This document shows, piece by piece, positions 8,197 to 17,598 of a stretch of DNA of 36,888 nucleotides. Numbering within the stretch: the stretch's first letter is position 1; every line of letters begins with the position of its first letter. The notes below the pieces were generated by a model. It did no database searches and had not been told where the DNA came from. It saw nothing but the letters and a program-made list of their open reading frames with translations. The stretch is from Clostridiales bacterium (GTDB lineage Bacteria; Bacillota; Clostridia; Lachnospirales; Lachnospiraceae), in NCBI GenBank assembly GCA_012523775.1, contig JAAYTK010000045.1, positions 1 to 36,888 on the forward strand, read 5' to 3'. The translations under genes and the position numbers were made by a program.

Positions 8197-9693
8197 TTAT
8201 GCGTTATTATTAATATCCTTTTGTAATTTGTCTATTGCAATTCTAATACGCTTCAGACTTTCTTCTTTGCCGAGAATACTCATAATTTCATATGCTCCTC
8301 CCGGTGTCGACTGTTTACCGGATACTGCAGTCCTGACAGGCCACAGGCCTTGACCGTTTTTTATACCCTTCTCGGCTATATAGGACATAATAACAGTTTC
8401 GATAGCTCCTTCTGAATAATCATCAAGTGCTTCAAATTTGGGCAATAGTTCCGTCAAAACATTAAGTGATAATTCAGAATTGGTCTTCATCTTCTTGTGA
8501 GTAAACATCTCCACATCATATTCGGGAAGCTCTTCAAAGAAATCAATCTTTTCACCTATATCACATAGGGTTTCTATTCTCGTTTTTACTAATTCAGCTA
8601 TCCTTCCGGTATCGATGTCCCTTTTGACTACAGCTTTGATGTAGGGTTCAGCTATTCGATAGAATTCATCCCCGTCCATCTTCTTAATATATTCACCGTT
8701 CATCCATCTTAACTTGACCATATCAAATACAGCTGGAGACTTATTTATATTACGATAATCAAATTCTTTGATAAGCTCCTCTAATGACATGATTTCGATA
8801 TTATTTGGCGAGCTCCATCCCAGAAGTGCCACAAAATTAATTATGGCTTCTGACAAAAACCCTTGCTCTATTAGGTCCTCATATGATGAATGGCCGCTTC
8901 TCTTTGAAAGCTTTTTATGATCCTCATTAGTAATTAAAGGGAGATGTATATATACAGGTTCATCCCAGCCAAAATCCTGATAAAGTCTTGTATACTTAGG
9001 CGTTGAGGACAAATACTCATTTCCTCGTACAACATGGGTGATTTCCATGAGATGGTCATCTACGACATTGGCAAAATTATATGTGGGATAACCGTCCGAC
9101 TTTATCAATATCATGTCATCCAGTTCTTCATTATCTACAGTAATTTCACCGAAGATAGTATCGTAGAATGTGGTTTTTCCCTCTAAGGGGATATTCTGAC
9201 GAATAACATATGGCAATCCCTCGGCAAGCTTCTTATCTATCTCCTCTTTGGACAGATGAAGGCAATGCTTATCGTATTTGATTATCTCCTTAGCCTCTCC
9301 CTCATCTTCCTCAGATATGCCTCCTACCATCTTTTTTAGAGATGATAAACGTTCCTTCGTACAGAAGCAGTAGTATGCAGCTCCCTTTTCTACCAATTTC
9401 TTGGCATACTCAAGATAGATACCCGTTGCCACACGCTCGCTTTGAACATATGGTCCATAACCTCCATCCTTATCAGGACCTTCATCGTGAATGAGACCGG
9501 TCCCCTCGAGAGTACGGTATATAATATCAATTGCTCCGTCAACAAATCGTTCTTGGTCGGTATCCTCAATTCTAAGAATAAAGGTTCCTCCCTCATGCTT
9601 CGCAATTAAATATTCATACAATGCTGTTCTTAAATTACCAACATGCATTTTTCCCGTAGGGCTTGGTGCATATCTGGTCCTGATTTTACTCAT
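8197..9693 (-). CDS. gltX: Glutamate-tRNA ligase
   Basis: 498-residue class I aminoacyl-tRNA synthetase charging tRNA-Glu (and tRNA-Gln in organisms using the amidotransferase route). The HIGH-type motif is at [13 protein letters not shown] (residues 8-20), the glutamate-specific RIEDTDQER follows, and the KMSKS loop is KLSKR at about 259-263. Length fits bacterial GltX, so it is complete. It starts 18 bp after the stop of the zinc-ribbon gene with a GAGGAAG ribosome-binding site, so the two are probably co-transcribed. A 14-bp hairpin follows the stop. Confidence 0.97.
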   Translation of the reverse strand: MSKIRTRYAPSPTGKMHVGNLRTALYEYLIAKHEGGTFILRIEDTDQERFVDGAIDIIYRTLEGTGLIHDEGPDKDGGYGPYVQSERVATGIYLEYAKKLVEKGAAYYCFCTKERLSSLKKMVGGISEEDEGEAKEIIKYDKHCLHLSKEEIDKKLAEGLPYVIRQNIPLEGKTTFYDTIFGEITVDNEELDDMILIKSDGYPTYNFANVVDDHLMEITHVVRGNEYLSSTPKYTRLYQDFGWDEPVYIHLPLITNEDHKKLSKRSGHSSYEDLIEQGFLSEAIINFVALLGWSSPNNIEIMSLEELIKEFDYRNINKSPAVFDMVKLRWMNGEYIKKMDGDEFYRIAEPYIKAVVKRDIDTGRIAELVKTRIETLCDIGEKIDFFEELPEYDVEMFTHKKMKTNSELSLNVLTELLPKFEALDDYSEGAIETVIMSYIAEKGIKNGQGLWPVRTAVSGKQSTPGGAYEIMSILGKEESLKRIRIAIDKLQKDINNNA

Positions 9694-9711
9694 GTCAATC
9701 TTCCTCTCTGT

Positions 9712-10197
9712 TTAATAATTAAAGTCAAAAAATTCATTGTAGCCGTCTATTTGGTTTCTAAATATGTCTAACGAATTTCTAAGAACTGTAAAGAAGAATA
9801 TAATAAATACTATTACAAAAATTAGCGATATTAGCATTAATATCAGATTCGCCTTTGCCCAGTTCTTCTTACTAGTAGGAACATTATTGCCTCCTGATGC
9901 CCATACAAACAGCATAATTAAAAAAACAAGTCCTCCTACGATAGGTATAAACATAATTAAATATGTACCAATCCAGTTCAGTACGGAAACCGGTTTTTCA
10001 CTGTTGTCAATCTCGATTGCCTGAGCCGGTGCAGCTGGTGGTACAGGAGCAGATGCATATCCTGTCCCGTTTTGATAAGAATAATTGGTTGTGGGCTCAA
10101 CTTCAGGTCTAACACCCTCACGCAAGGAAGCTCCGCAGTATTCACAGAAGTTTGAATTTTCGTTTTGATTATCTCTTCCACAGGAATTGCATACCAT
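9712..10197 (-). CDS. Zinc-ribbon membrane protein of unknown function
   Basis: About 161 residues. The N-terminus is a zinc ribbon (CNSCG ... CEYCG, two C-x2-C pairs 15 residues apart), then a Pro/Ala/Tyr-rich linker, then two hydrophobic segments (about residues 74-105 and 115-142). This is the common layout of zinc-ribbon proteins with membrane anchors; no function is known. The ATG at 10197 is chosen because AGAGGTGA lies 5 bases before it; an in-frame GTG at 10206 would fall inside that site. It precedes gltX by 18 bp, probably in one transcript. Confidence 0.72.
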   Translation of the reverse strand: MVCNSCGRDNQNENSNFCEYCGASLREGVRPEVEPTTNYSYQNGTGYASAPVPPAAPAQAIEIDNSEKPVSVLNWIGTYLIMFIPIVGGLVFLIMLFVWASGGNNVPTSKKNWAKANLILMLISLIFVIVFIIFFFTVLRNSLDIFRNQIDGYNEFFDFNY

Positions 10198-10304
10198 AAC
10201 GATCACCTCTATTATATTTTTTCTAATTATATCATATCTATACCAAAAAGCAATTAGACAATTTTCTTAGAAACCATACCTTTATCTACTTAATCTTCAA
10301 TAAA

Positions 10305-10335
10305 ACAGAGGCTGTTTAAATTTACAGCCCCTTAA
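10305..10335 (-). terminator. Terminator of the ABC/CARDB operon
   Basis: On the minus strand GGGCTGT / ACAGCCTC arms around an AT-only loop (about 10309-10331), followed by a T-rich stretch (CTGTTTTATTG). It lies about 35 bp after the permease stop. Confidence 0.65.
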
Positions 10336-10365
10336 TCTTTAACTTTTTTCTATGTATTTTATGTA

Positions 10366-11691
10366 CTAATTCTCTGTTCTCATAGCTTCGATTGCACTTA
10401 TCTTAGTTGCACGCCTTGCAGGGAAATACCCTGAGAGAAGTCCAACCACAATAGATATACCAAGTCCCAATAACGGCAGATAAATAGGTATAATGGAATA
10501 TGTAGCCATTTCACCCATGGGCATTCCGCCACTCATCAGGGCCCCAAAGAGAGGCTGACCGTATTTGTTAATTAGGAAGGAAGCCGCATAGCTGCTACCG
10601 ATACCGATAACTCCTCCTATAACTCCAATCATACCGGCCTCGAACAGGAATAACAGACGGATATCCTTGACGACACACCCCAGCACCTTCATTATTCCTA
10701 TTTCTTTTGTCCTCTCATAGATGGACATAACCATGGTATTGGCAATACTTATGGCAGATACGAACATTGATACCGCCCCAAGGAATAAGAATATTAGCTG
10801 TAAGGTTTTGGAGGCTTCGATCGTAGGCTTCAAATATAGGAGCAGACTGTCCGATTGATAACCCAATTCCTTGATTTTATCCTGTATCTCTTCCACATTA
10901 TCGATATTGTCTGCATTAAGCTTGATTTGCTGATACTCATCCAGTACCTTAATCGCCTTTTTTCTGTCCTCTAAGGTCAGGGTGTTACAGTACTGCATGT
11001 AGATTTTCTCAAAATAGTCTAAGTCCATGTATATATTATAGTCAAACTCTGTCTTAGTCTCTACCATCTTGGCTACATTCTTTATTGGAAGCGTGAATTC
11101 CCGTTTCCGTTTATTTGTCTCGTACTGCCAATTGTAGAATTTAAAGATAAGCTTATCCTTTTGCAGATCAACAGTTTTGAAACTTCGATAATACTCGTCA
11201 TAAAACTCCCATGGCATATAGTAACCAAAGATTAATACACTATTGTCCTCATCTGTAGGATATTCACCGAAGCTTAATTCAGGAAATTCGAAGTCATCAT
11301 AGACATCTTTATCCATCGCCATTATACTTATTCCGGTTCGATATTTCCCTGAATAAAGTTCTCCTTCACCCCTTATGATAGGCGTGACAGCTCTTACATG
11401 ATCAATTGCCTTGATCTGCTCCAGCAGCTTTTTATCAAGCTTCTGCTCCTGACCACCGGCCCAGTTACCATCCTCATCATAGATTATGCCGTAGTTGTTA
11501 ACGTTTATCGTGGTAAGGCTGCCATATTCCTTAACCTGTGTCTCAAAGTTTCTATCCATTCCATGACCTATGGAAATTGTTATGATTATGAACAAACAAC
11601 CAATAACAACTCCCAATACTGTCAGTATGGTTCTTACCTTCCTTCTGAACAGGTTTCTAAGGCCCATTTTGAGCAAATCACTAATCTTCAT
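10366..11691 (-). CDS. MacB/FtsX-type ABC transporter permease
   Basis: About 441 residues. It has the MacB layout: cytoplasmic start, one membrane segment (about residues 19-43), a large extracellular domain (about 44-310) with several Tyr/Asp-rich stretches, then three membrane segments at the C-terminus with the FtsX-domain signature (YERTKEIGIMKVLG) and the ending ARRATKISAIEAMR. ATG 11691 is chosen because it is the natural MKISDLL start; it overlaps the upstream gene by 11 bp, so the two are translationally coupled. It should pair with the ATPase at the operon's head. Such systems usually drive mechanotransmission or export of peptides or lipoproteins rather than classic import. Substrate unknown. 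Confidence 0.88.
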   Translation of the reverse strand: MKISDLLKMGLRNLFRRKVRTILTVLGVVIGCLFIIITISIGHGMDRNFETQVKEYGSLTTINVNNYGIIYDEDGNWAGGQEQKLDKKLLEQIKAIDHVRAVTPIIRGEGELYSGKYRTGISIMAMDKDVYDDFEFPELSFGEYPTDEDNSVLIFGYYMPWEFYDEYYRSFKTVDLQKDKLIFKFYNWQYETNKRKREFTLPIKNVAKMVETKTEFDYNIYMDLDYFEKIYMQYCNTLTLEDRKKAIKVLDEYQQIKLNADNIDNVEEIQDKIKELGYQSDSLLLYLKPTIEASKTLQLIFLFLGAVSMFVSAISIANTMVMSIYERTKEIGIMKVLGCVVKDIRLLFLFEAGMIGVIGGVIGIGSSYAASFLINKYGQPLFGALMSGGMPMGEMATYSIIPIYLPLLGLGISIVVGLLSGYFPARRATKISAIEAMRTEN

Positions 11692-12148
11692 AAAGATCAA
11701 TTCCTTTTTTGATTTTCAATTTGGCTAATAATGCTCCCAGAGCTATACTTACCACAAATACTGCGGCGGAAATTCCAATTACAAAGGGCCATGATGAAAG
11801 CAACGGATCATTTACCTCTGCCATTCCCATATCCATTCCCGGCTCCATATAACCCCCATCATAAAATCCGGGATCAAAGTATTCACCATCAATAAAACCA
11901 GGATCTACATATTCATCTATAAATTCGTCTTCATACATATCAGGCTCGACACTTAAATCGTCCTCTATAAATTCCTCCGTGGAATCATCAGCAAAGCCCT
12001 CATCTCCGACAAATTCCTCAATGGCATCCATTGCGTCCGATGCATCATTATATACATTTTCATCAAATTCTGTCTCGTTCAAATCCGCGACAGCCTCCTC
12101 GGGAGCCACTTCTGACGTTACCATATTAATATCCATTATTTCACCCAT
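11681..12148 (-). CDS. Acidic single-pass membrane protein of the ABC cassette
   Basis: About 155 residues; I do not recognise a family. The first 110 residues are extremely acidic (Asp/Glu) and include a short repeated element around DPGFIDG / DPGFYDG / EPGMDMG. One membrane segment follows (PFVIGISAAVFVVSIALGAL, about 121-140), then a short basic tail. No signal peptide is seen, so the topology is uncertain; an N-out orientation would place the acidic region outside. The ATG at 12148 is preferred over 12160 because GGAGG sits 5 bases before it. It lies 36 bp after the CARDB-repeat gene and overlaps the permease gene by 11 bp. Confidence 0.7.
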   Translation of the reverse strand: MGEIMDINMVTSEVAPEEAVADLNETEFDENVYNDASDAMDAIEEFVGDEGFADDSTEEFIEDDLSVEPDMYEDEFIDEYVDPGFIDGEYFDPGFYDGGYMEPGMDMGMAEVNDPLLSSWPFVIGISAAVFVVSIALGALLAKLKIKKGIDLYED

Positions 12149-12184
12149 AAAATCCTCCATTCCTATTGCCTGATATCAGGACTC

Positions 12185-14647
12185 TTAATACATTTCCTCT
12201 TCCTTCTTGCGAAGTTTACTTTTATGAATTTCAATAACTATCTTTCTGGATACAAGCAGGAATATTACAAATATAACTACCTGCATTACTACAAATAACC
12301 ATGTGGCCATTATTGGCTTCTTGGGTTCGGGAACAACCGGATTAAATACATCCATGCCGCCGTCACCATTCATACCGGGATCCCATGGCATCATACCGCT
12401 TACACTGGCTTCAAATTCTTTCGTATATACCTGCTCGTTTCCGAGACTGTCTTCATAGGTTATCTTAACCACTCCATATGCCATACCCTCTACATTAGGG
12501 ATAACCTCAAATTCTGCATATGACGTACCGCCGGCCTCCACATTACTCAGAAAATACATCGAGTTGCTTGCACTCATAAAATCTCCCTCTATGGTTGCAA
12601 CAACGTTATATAAAGTAGATTTACCCATGTTATAAAAATCAAAAGCCAAAGTTGCAGGATTACCAACCGTTACAGCGCCATCCCAAGAATACACATGTAT
12701 ATAATCCACAACGGGTCTGGCATTCTCTGATACCAGAAAGGTAAGCTCATTTTCTTCTGTTACGCCGATGTTTCCGTTACTATCAGGTTTAATGCCATCG
12801 TACTCATACTCTATATCAATATTTATCGGATATGATCCGGTTGCCGCATCAGATTTAATCTTCAGCTCCAAAGATTCAGACACGGTTTCTCCGGCTCCTA
12901 TCTTGCTTATAAAGAATATATTGCTCCCCTCGGTTACTGAGAATATTTCCTCCCCCCCTTGAGGAGTTTTTCCCGTTACGGTAACCTTAATATTCTTAGC
13001 AGCAACTGAGGAGTGAGTGTTACGAATATCAAAATTAAAATTAAATACGGAACCTGCTTTAAGCTCCTCTATATCGCTTCCAAAATCGCTTATAATAAGC
13101 CTTGGTCTGCTGGCGCTTCCCAGGTCGTTCTGAACATCGAGAACAGGTATATTAACTTTGTCATCTCCGCCTGAATATGTATAATCAATCTCGAGATAGT
13201 GTAATCCCTCTGATATATGTTCAGATACAGTAAGAGGTATGGTAATCCTCTTTGTGGTTCCTGCCCTGAGGGTTCCTATATATATATATGGATCGGATTC
13301 AACCGGAATAAATTTGTCAGCTGTAAGATTGAGATTGAGTCTTAAATCATTGAGATCGATGGCACTCTTATTCTCCATATCGAAGGACACATCAAGCCTT
13401 TCGCCCGCCACAGGCTTTTGCGGGGACTGTTTAACATTACCTATTAAAACAATTGGCTTGCCGTCCTCTGATATTCCTTCTGATTCAATACTCGGATATA
13501 TTGTTACCTTGGTTTCATATTCGACTCCCTGCTTGTCAAAGTAAACAAGCCTCAGAGTAATCTCATTAATTCCGCCCTTAGCTTCTTTCGCTATCAGTAA
13601 CGGAACTTCAGCACTGACCACTTTATCAGCCGTAATAGTCTTAGCCTCTATGTATTCCGTATAGTAATCCTTAATATATTTTGTTGGTCCAATACTGGAT
13701 TCGTCAACATAAATCCGAGGACTATAAGCAGTCGTTTTACCGCTGTTTCTTATGTTAATCGTTAGGCCGAGCTTATCACCTTGCTTAGCCTCTGTGTTAT
13801 AGCTGAAATCTTCAAAGAACAGCTTCGGAGCATCCTCATTCTCATTTAAAGTTATAAATAAATCATAACTTTCCTTAATGACTTCTCCCTGGTCATTCTT
13901 GTGGGACAGATTTACCGTTATCGTCTTTATACCCGGTTCGGTAGTCGGGAATGTCCGAACGGGCAACTTAACCCACGCCCTCTGATCAGGGGCAATATCC
14001 ACCAGCTTTATGTTTTTGGTGGTATAGTCGGCTATCATGCCTGATTCTTTATAATCAATACTGACGAATACGTTTCTTGCCGTGATTTCACCTTCATTTT
14101 TTACACTAAAGGATAGATTCATTTCCTTACCGATTACGGCATTCTCGGTTGTCACATTATTTACTGTTAATTGTGCCTGTTCCTTTTCCTTTAATATCCT
14201 TGTGTTAATTGTTAACTCTTCTGAAAAGGGTGTTTCTCCGCTCATATCAAGAACGTAGGTACCATAAATATTAATCTTAAATGAGTAATTACCAATCTTG
14301 GCAGACTCCGCCACTGTAATGTCAAATTCTAAATATTGGTCAATATATTCATAAATATGGTCCTGTGGTTTACTGAAGCCGTCAGTACGTAACACAGGTT
14401 CTGTTGCAGTGTATGGTGTACCGGTGGTGTCTATCAGGTAAGCCGGTCTATAAATTGGTGCACCTATGGCCTTAAGCGGCACTTTGATAGTAGTCGTTTC
14501 CCCGGGAACCAACACATATATTTCCGGATTAGGGTTTATAATATGTGCTTCCTGTGCATATACTTGGTGAGCGCTATTACCTACTACACCAAACAGTAAT
14601 GGTAATAATAATAAAACCGATAATATTAATCTTGCTCTTTTCCTCAT
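12185..14647 (-). CDS. Membrane-anchored surface protein with CARDB/NEW3-like repeats (COG1361-like)
   Basis: 820 residues. A signal peptide (basic start, hydrophobic stretch about 7-24, VYAQEA cleavage region) is followed by an N-terminal beta domain and about five repeats of 110-120 residues, beginning near 157, 275, 390, 510 and 635. Each has the pattern 'G-x2-hydrophobic...F-x-(I/V)-x-N-x-G...A-x-N-(V/I)' seen in CARDB and NEW3 domains. A Gly/Pro/Met linker (DPGMNGDGGMDVF) leads to a C-terminal membrane helix (about 781-803) and a charged tail. The fold suggests an extracellular stalk held on the membrane. Its place between the ATPase and permease genes points to an accessory subunit of that transporter. 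Confidence 0.83.
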   Translation of the reverse strand: MRKRARLILSVLLLLPLLFGVVGNSAHQVYAQEAHIINPNPEIYVLVPGETTTIKVPLKAIGAPIYRPAYLIDTTGTPYTATEPVLRTDGFSKPQDHIYEYIDQYLEFDITVAESAKIGNYSFKINIYGTYVLDMSGETPFSEELTINTRILKEKEQAQLTVNNVTTENAVIGKEMNLSFSVKNEGEITARNVFVSIDYKESGMIADYTTKNIKLVDIAPDQRAWVKLPVRTFPTTEPGIKTITVNLSHKNDQGEVIKESYDLFITLNENEDAPKLFFEDFSYNTEAKQGDKLGLTINIRNSGKTTAYSPRIYVDESSIGPTKYIKDYYTEYIEAKTITADKVVSAEVPLLIAKEAKGGINEITLRLVYFDKQGVEYETKVTIYPSIESEGISEDGKPIVLIGNVKQSPQKPVAGERLDVSFDMENKSAIDLNDLRLNLNLTADKFIPVESDPYIYIGTLRAGTTKRITIPLTVSEHISEGLHYLEIDYTYSGGDDKVNIPVLDVQNDLGSASRPRLIISDFGSDIEELKAGSVFNFNFDIRNTHSSVAAKNIKVTVTGKTPQGGEEIFSVTEGSNIFFISKIGAGETVSESLELKIKSDAATGSYPINIDIEYEYDGIKPDSNGNIGVTEENELTFLVSENARPVVDYIHVYSWDGAVTVGNPATLAFDFYNMGKSTLYNVVATIEGDFMSASNSMYFLSNVEAGGTSYAEFEVIPNVEGMAYGVVKITYEDSLGNEQVYTKEFEASVSGMMPWDPGMNGDGGMDVFNPVVPEPKKPIMATWLFVVMQVVIFVIFLLVSRKIVIEIHKSKLRKKEEEMY

Positions 14648-14727
14648 TTAAAATCCCTCTACTTCCTATAATATTTCTAGTTATTACACCTATTATTGAT
14701 ACAGATCATATACCAAGTATCCGAAAA

Positions 14728-15474
14728 TTACCCCGTATTACCTGTAGGAGCTTCATTATCTTTCTTATCCTCTGCCTTAAGATCTATGATTTCTTCAATC
14801 TTGCCGTCAAAGATATGAATAATCCTGTCCGCATATTCCGTCAATCCCTTATCATGGGTTACCATAACAATTGTTTGGTTATTTGCCTTTGCCATTCGTT
14901 TTATAATATCCATTACCTCTCTACTGGTTTTGGAATCCAAATTACCCGTAGGCTCGTCAGCAAATACAATTTCCGGATTGCTCACGAAAGCTCTGGCTAT
15001 ACCGACTCTTTGCTGCTGCCCACCACTCATTTCGGTGGGTTTATGCTTCTGTCGGTCGGCTAAGCCGACATTTTTCAGCATTTCCCGAGCCATCTTACGC
15101 CTTCGCTTTACACTCATATGCTTAAATACCAATGGGAGCTCCACATTCTCCAGAGCAGTCATGGAATTTAACAGGTTATAGGACTGGAATACGAATCCCA
15201 AAGTATTCTGTCTGAACTTAGCCAATCCCTTTTCACTCATTCTATGTATATTGTGTCCCTTTATTATAATCTGGCCACTACTTAGTTTCTCTATACCTGC
15301 CATAAGATTCAACAGCGTGGATTTACCCGATCCCGACGCACCGTAGAGACAACAGAATTCACCCTTTTTAATGGAAAAGCTTACATCATCCACTGCCAAT
15401 ATTCGCTCTTTTCCCATCCTATAAACTTTTTTAGCATTTTTAACTTCGATAATATATTCACTGTTATTTTTCAT
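14728..15474 (-). CDS. MacB/LolD-type ABC transporter ATP-binding protein
   Basis: About 248 residues. Walker A GASGSGKST (45-53), Q-loop QSYNLLNSM, signature MSGGQQQRVGIARAF (about 147-161) and Walker B VFADEPTGNLDS (about 167-178) are all intact and of the MacB/LolD/YknY class. Start chosen at 15474 because AGGAAGGTG lies just before that ATG; an upstream in-frame ATG at 15519 lacks a site. It heads a four-gene cassette with the CARDB-repeat protein (80 bp downstream), the acidic protein and the FtsX-type permease. It energises the permease from the cytoplasm. Confidence 0.94.
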   Translation of the reverse strand: MKNNSEYIIEVKNAKKVYRMGKERILAVDDVSFSIKKGEFCCLYGASGSGKSTLLNLMAGIEKLSSGQIIIKGHNIHRMSEKGLAKFRQNTLGFVFQSYNLLNSMTALENVELPLVFKHMSVKRRRKMAREMLKNVGLADRQKHKPTEMSGGQQQRVGIARAFVSNPEIVFADEPTGNLDSKTSREVMDIIKRMAKANNQTIVMVTHDKGLTEYADRIIHIFDGKIEEIIDLKAEDKKDNEAPTGNTG

Positions 15475-15551
15475 CTTGCACCTTCCTGAACGAACATAAA
15501 TCAGAGCACATACCTTCATATAATGCTACACTAAAAAACTTAAATAATGTC

Positions 15552-15579
15552 TATATAATATCTTAAATTTTTCTTACAA
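15552..15579 (-). promoter_or_regulatory. Promoter of the four-gene ABC/CARDB operon
   Basis: On the minus strand TTGTAA (15574-15579), 16-bp spacer, TATATA (15552-15557), about 75 bp before the ATPase start. Confidence 0.5.
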
Positions 15580-15649
15580 TTTCCAATTATGATAATTATT
15601 AGACGAAGTTGAAATAAATAGGTATCCATAATTCTTTAAAAAATATTTT

Positions 15650-16858
15650 TTACTCGGTTTTTATTTCTTTCTCAGCGTCATCCACCTGCTTAATCACCCC
15701 ACTTTTCTTAAGTGCCCTGCTCTCAACAAACTTGACGAAAACCAGTTTGATATAAGCACCCACGGGAACAGCCAATAGCATACCTAAAAAACCTCCGATG
15801 GCACTACCAAAAATTAAGGAAATTATAATGATTAGCGGATGTATCTTTATGGATTTGCTTAAGAGCTTCGGTCCTATAAAGTTCCCATCAATGAATTGTA
15901 TAATAACCAGAATTATAATAGATATAATAAGCTTTTGTATCTCTCCATTGATGAGGCAAACTATAGCCGTACTGATGTATGCAACCACCGGACCAAAATA
16001 AGGTATAAGATTTCCGAGTCCTGCAAATATACCTATTACCAACGCAAATTTTACTCCTGTTATAGACAACACCAGGCTTATCAGGATCATCATGACAAAA
16101 GCATCAGCCAGCTGTCCTCTGACATATCCGGAAAATGCATAGTCCAAATCCTTGATAATAACCGATATTCTTTTATTGGTATTCTCAGAAAACAATGCAT
16201 AAAATGTCTTTTTAAGATATGAGGAAAACATTTTTCCGTCTATTATAAAATAAAAGCCTATTATAAATCCAAAAATTATAGTGGTTAAGTAACCGGAGAT
16301 ATTAGTGATGGCATTAACAGTACCCTGTGCAAAATCTTTCAAGGCATCAAGGATAACCGTCAATGTGTCCTGCACATACTGCTCCAGCTGATTAGAACGG
16401 ATATCCAGCTTCTCCATGTTCTGAAGAATCGAGTTATAGAAGGACTCTATACTCTTTAAATAACTCTCTGCCAGACGAATAACATCGTCAAAATTGGCCA
16501 GTCTTAGCTGGTCGGTCACCGTAAAAATTAACAGAGAAATCAATCCGACTAAAGCAATAAACAGAAAAAAAACAGAAATAATAGCCGCCCAGGTTCTGGG
16601 TCTTTTCATCTTTTTGAACAGCTTTCGGAATTTCCCCTCAAAGAAGTTGACAACCGGATCCATAAGATAGGCAAAAACAAAACCCAGTATCACAGGTCTG
16701 ATAACCCTAAGCAACCATCTTACCTTCTCCATTAAGAATGTAAATATTATGGGGGCATTTTTTGCTATCAACGATAATATATAAATAATAATTGCAGTAA
16801 AAATAACATAAAGTGATATTTGCAAGTATTTTCGGTTTATACTGCGTCGAAGCTTCAT
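15650..16858 (-). CDS. AI-2E family transporter (PerM/YtvI-like)
   Basis: 402-residue polytopic membrane protein with about eight hydrophobic segments: two near the N-terminus, one after a basic loop (about 68-95), and a block from about 190 to the end. The conserved AI-2E/PerM features are present: PVVNFFEGKF, the amphipathic central domain, and the C-terminal IGNLIPYFGPVVAYI-like segment and GNFIGPKLLSKSIKIHPLIII. Members include a quorum-signal exporter and Na+/H+ antiporters, so the substrate is open. It begins 8 bp after the cytidylate-kinase-like gene with AGGGGAT as ribosome-binding site, so both share a transcript. Confidence 0.88.
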   Translation of the reverse strand: MKLRRSINRKYLQISLYVIFTAIIIYILSLIAKNAPIIFTFLMEKVRWLLRVIRPVILGFVFAYLMDPVVNFFEGKFRKLFKKMKRPRTWAAIISVFFLFIALVGLISLLIFTVTDQLRLANFDDVIRLAESYLKSIESFYNSILQNMEKLDIRSNQLEQYVQDTLTVILDALKDFAQGTVNAITNISGYLTTIIFGFIIGFYFIIDGKMFSSYLKKTFYALFSENTNKRISVIIKDLDYAFSGYVRGQLADAFVMMILISLVLSITGVKFALVIGIFAGLGNLIPYFGPVVAYISTAIVCLINGEIQKLIISIIILVIIQFIDGNFIGPKLLSKSIKIHPLIIIISLIFGSAIGGFLGMLLAVPVGAYIKLVFVKFVESRALKKSGVIKQVDDAEKEIKTE

Positions 16859-16866
16859 ATGGATAA

Positions 16867-17487
16867 TTATCCCCTTTCACTGAGCTTAATATAATCGGCA
16901 ATCAGCTCTACAGCGTTATCAATACCAACATGGTCACTGCGAATAGATAGGTGATAATTTTCTACCCTACCCCATTTTTCATTGGAATGGTAATTATAAT
17001 AATTAGCTCTATGCTTATCCAACTTCAGAATACTTTCTTCTGCGTTTTCTTCGGAGTAATTATATAATTTTATAGCCCTTTCCTTCCGAAATTTCAAATC
17101 AGCCCATATAAACACATGGATTACATCCTTATAGTCTCTTAATATATAATCAGCACATCTGCCGACTATAACACTGGGACCCTCCAAGGCTAATTTTCGA
17201 ATAACATTCGATTGGGCAAGGAATATCTGATCATCTAGGGAAAGATGTGTAAAGCCAATATCATGACTGCCGTACGCATTCATACCCATTGCAATCGAAT
17301 ATAATAGGCTGTTGGTAGCTTTCTTTTCTACATTCTCAAATGCCGCTTCCGAAAAACCACTTTCCTTAGCGGCTCTTGTTATCAATTCCCTGTCATAAAA
17401 GGGGATGTCAAGCTTCTTAGCCAGCTTCTCCCCTATTTCTCTTCCTCCGCTACCAAACTGTCTGCTAATAGTAATAATGCTTTTCAA
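16867..17487 (-). CDS. Cytidylate-kinase-like family protein
   Basis: About 206 residues. The N-terminus IITISRQFGSGGREIGEKLA has the glycine-rich P-loop variant of the cytidylate kinase-like family (Cytidylate_kin2), which many Clostridia carry in addition to a true cmk. Later segments DRELI, VGRCADYIL and FRKERAIKLYN are also typical. The substrate of this family is not established. The start is a choice: TTG at 17487 has GGAAGGG 8 bases upstream and gives MKSIITIS, as in relatives; an ATG at 17508 lacks a site. It is followed closely by the AI-2E gene. Confidence 0.82.
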   Translation of the reverse strand: MKSIITISRQFGSGGREIGEKLAKKLDIPFYDRELITRAAKESGFSEAAFENVEKKATNSLLYSIAMGMNAYGSHDIGFTHLSLDDQIFLAQSNVIRKLALEGPSVIVGRCADYILRDYKDVIHVFIWADLKFRKERAIKLYNYSEENAEESILKLDKHRANYYNYHSNEKWGRVENYHLSIRSDHVGIDNAVELIADYIKLSERG

Positions 17488-17532
17488 CTTTACATCCCTT
17501 CCTTCCATATTAGTCTTAAACGTCCTCAGAAT

Positions 17533-17541
17533 AGTATATCA
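17533..17541 (-). promoter_or_regulatory. Possible extended -10 promoter of the cytidylate-kinase-like gene
   Basis: TGATATACT on the minus strand fits TGnTATAnT, about 45 bp before the TTG start. It sits inside an imperfect AT palindrome (about 17529-17552). No clear -35. Confidence 0.35.
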
Positions 17542-17598
17542 TACTATATTCCAAGAATGTATAATTTTTACCATTTGTAATTTATATTTAATATAATT

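Noticed and set aside
12169-12180. Short palindrome CCTGATATCAGG between the CARDB and acidic-protein genes as a terminator
   Set aside because: Only 6-bp arms with no loop and no T run; more likely chance or a minor processing site.
14545-15063. 172-codon plus-strand open frame across the CARDB/ATPase gene junction
   Set aside because: Antisense to two real genes with no initiation signal or homology.
15637-15650. AT-only hairpin AAAAAATATTTTTT after the AI-2E gene as a terminator
   Set aside because: No GC pairs, so little stability; could occur by chance in this AT-rich spacer.
17529-17552. Imperfect AT palindrome (GAATAGTATATCATACTATATTC) before the cytidylate-kinase-like gene, as an operator
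   Set aside because: The arms are not in register without a gap and it overlaps a plausible extended -10; in AT-rich DNA this is weak evidence.
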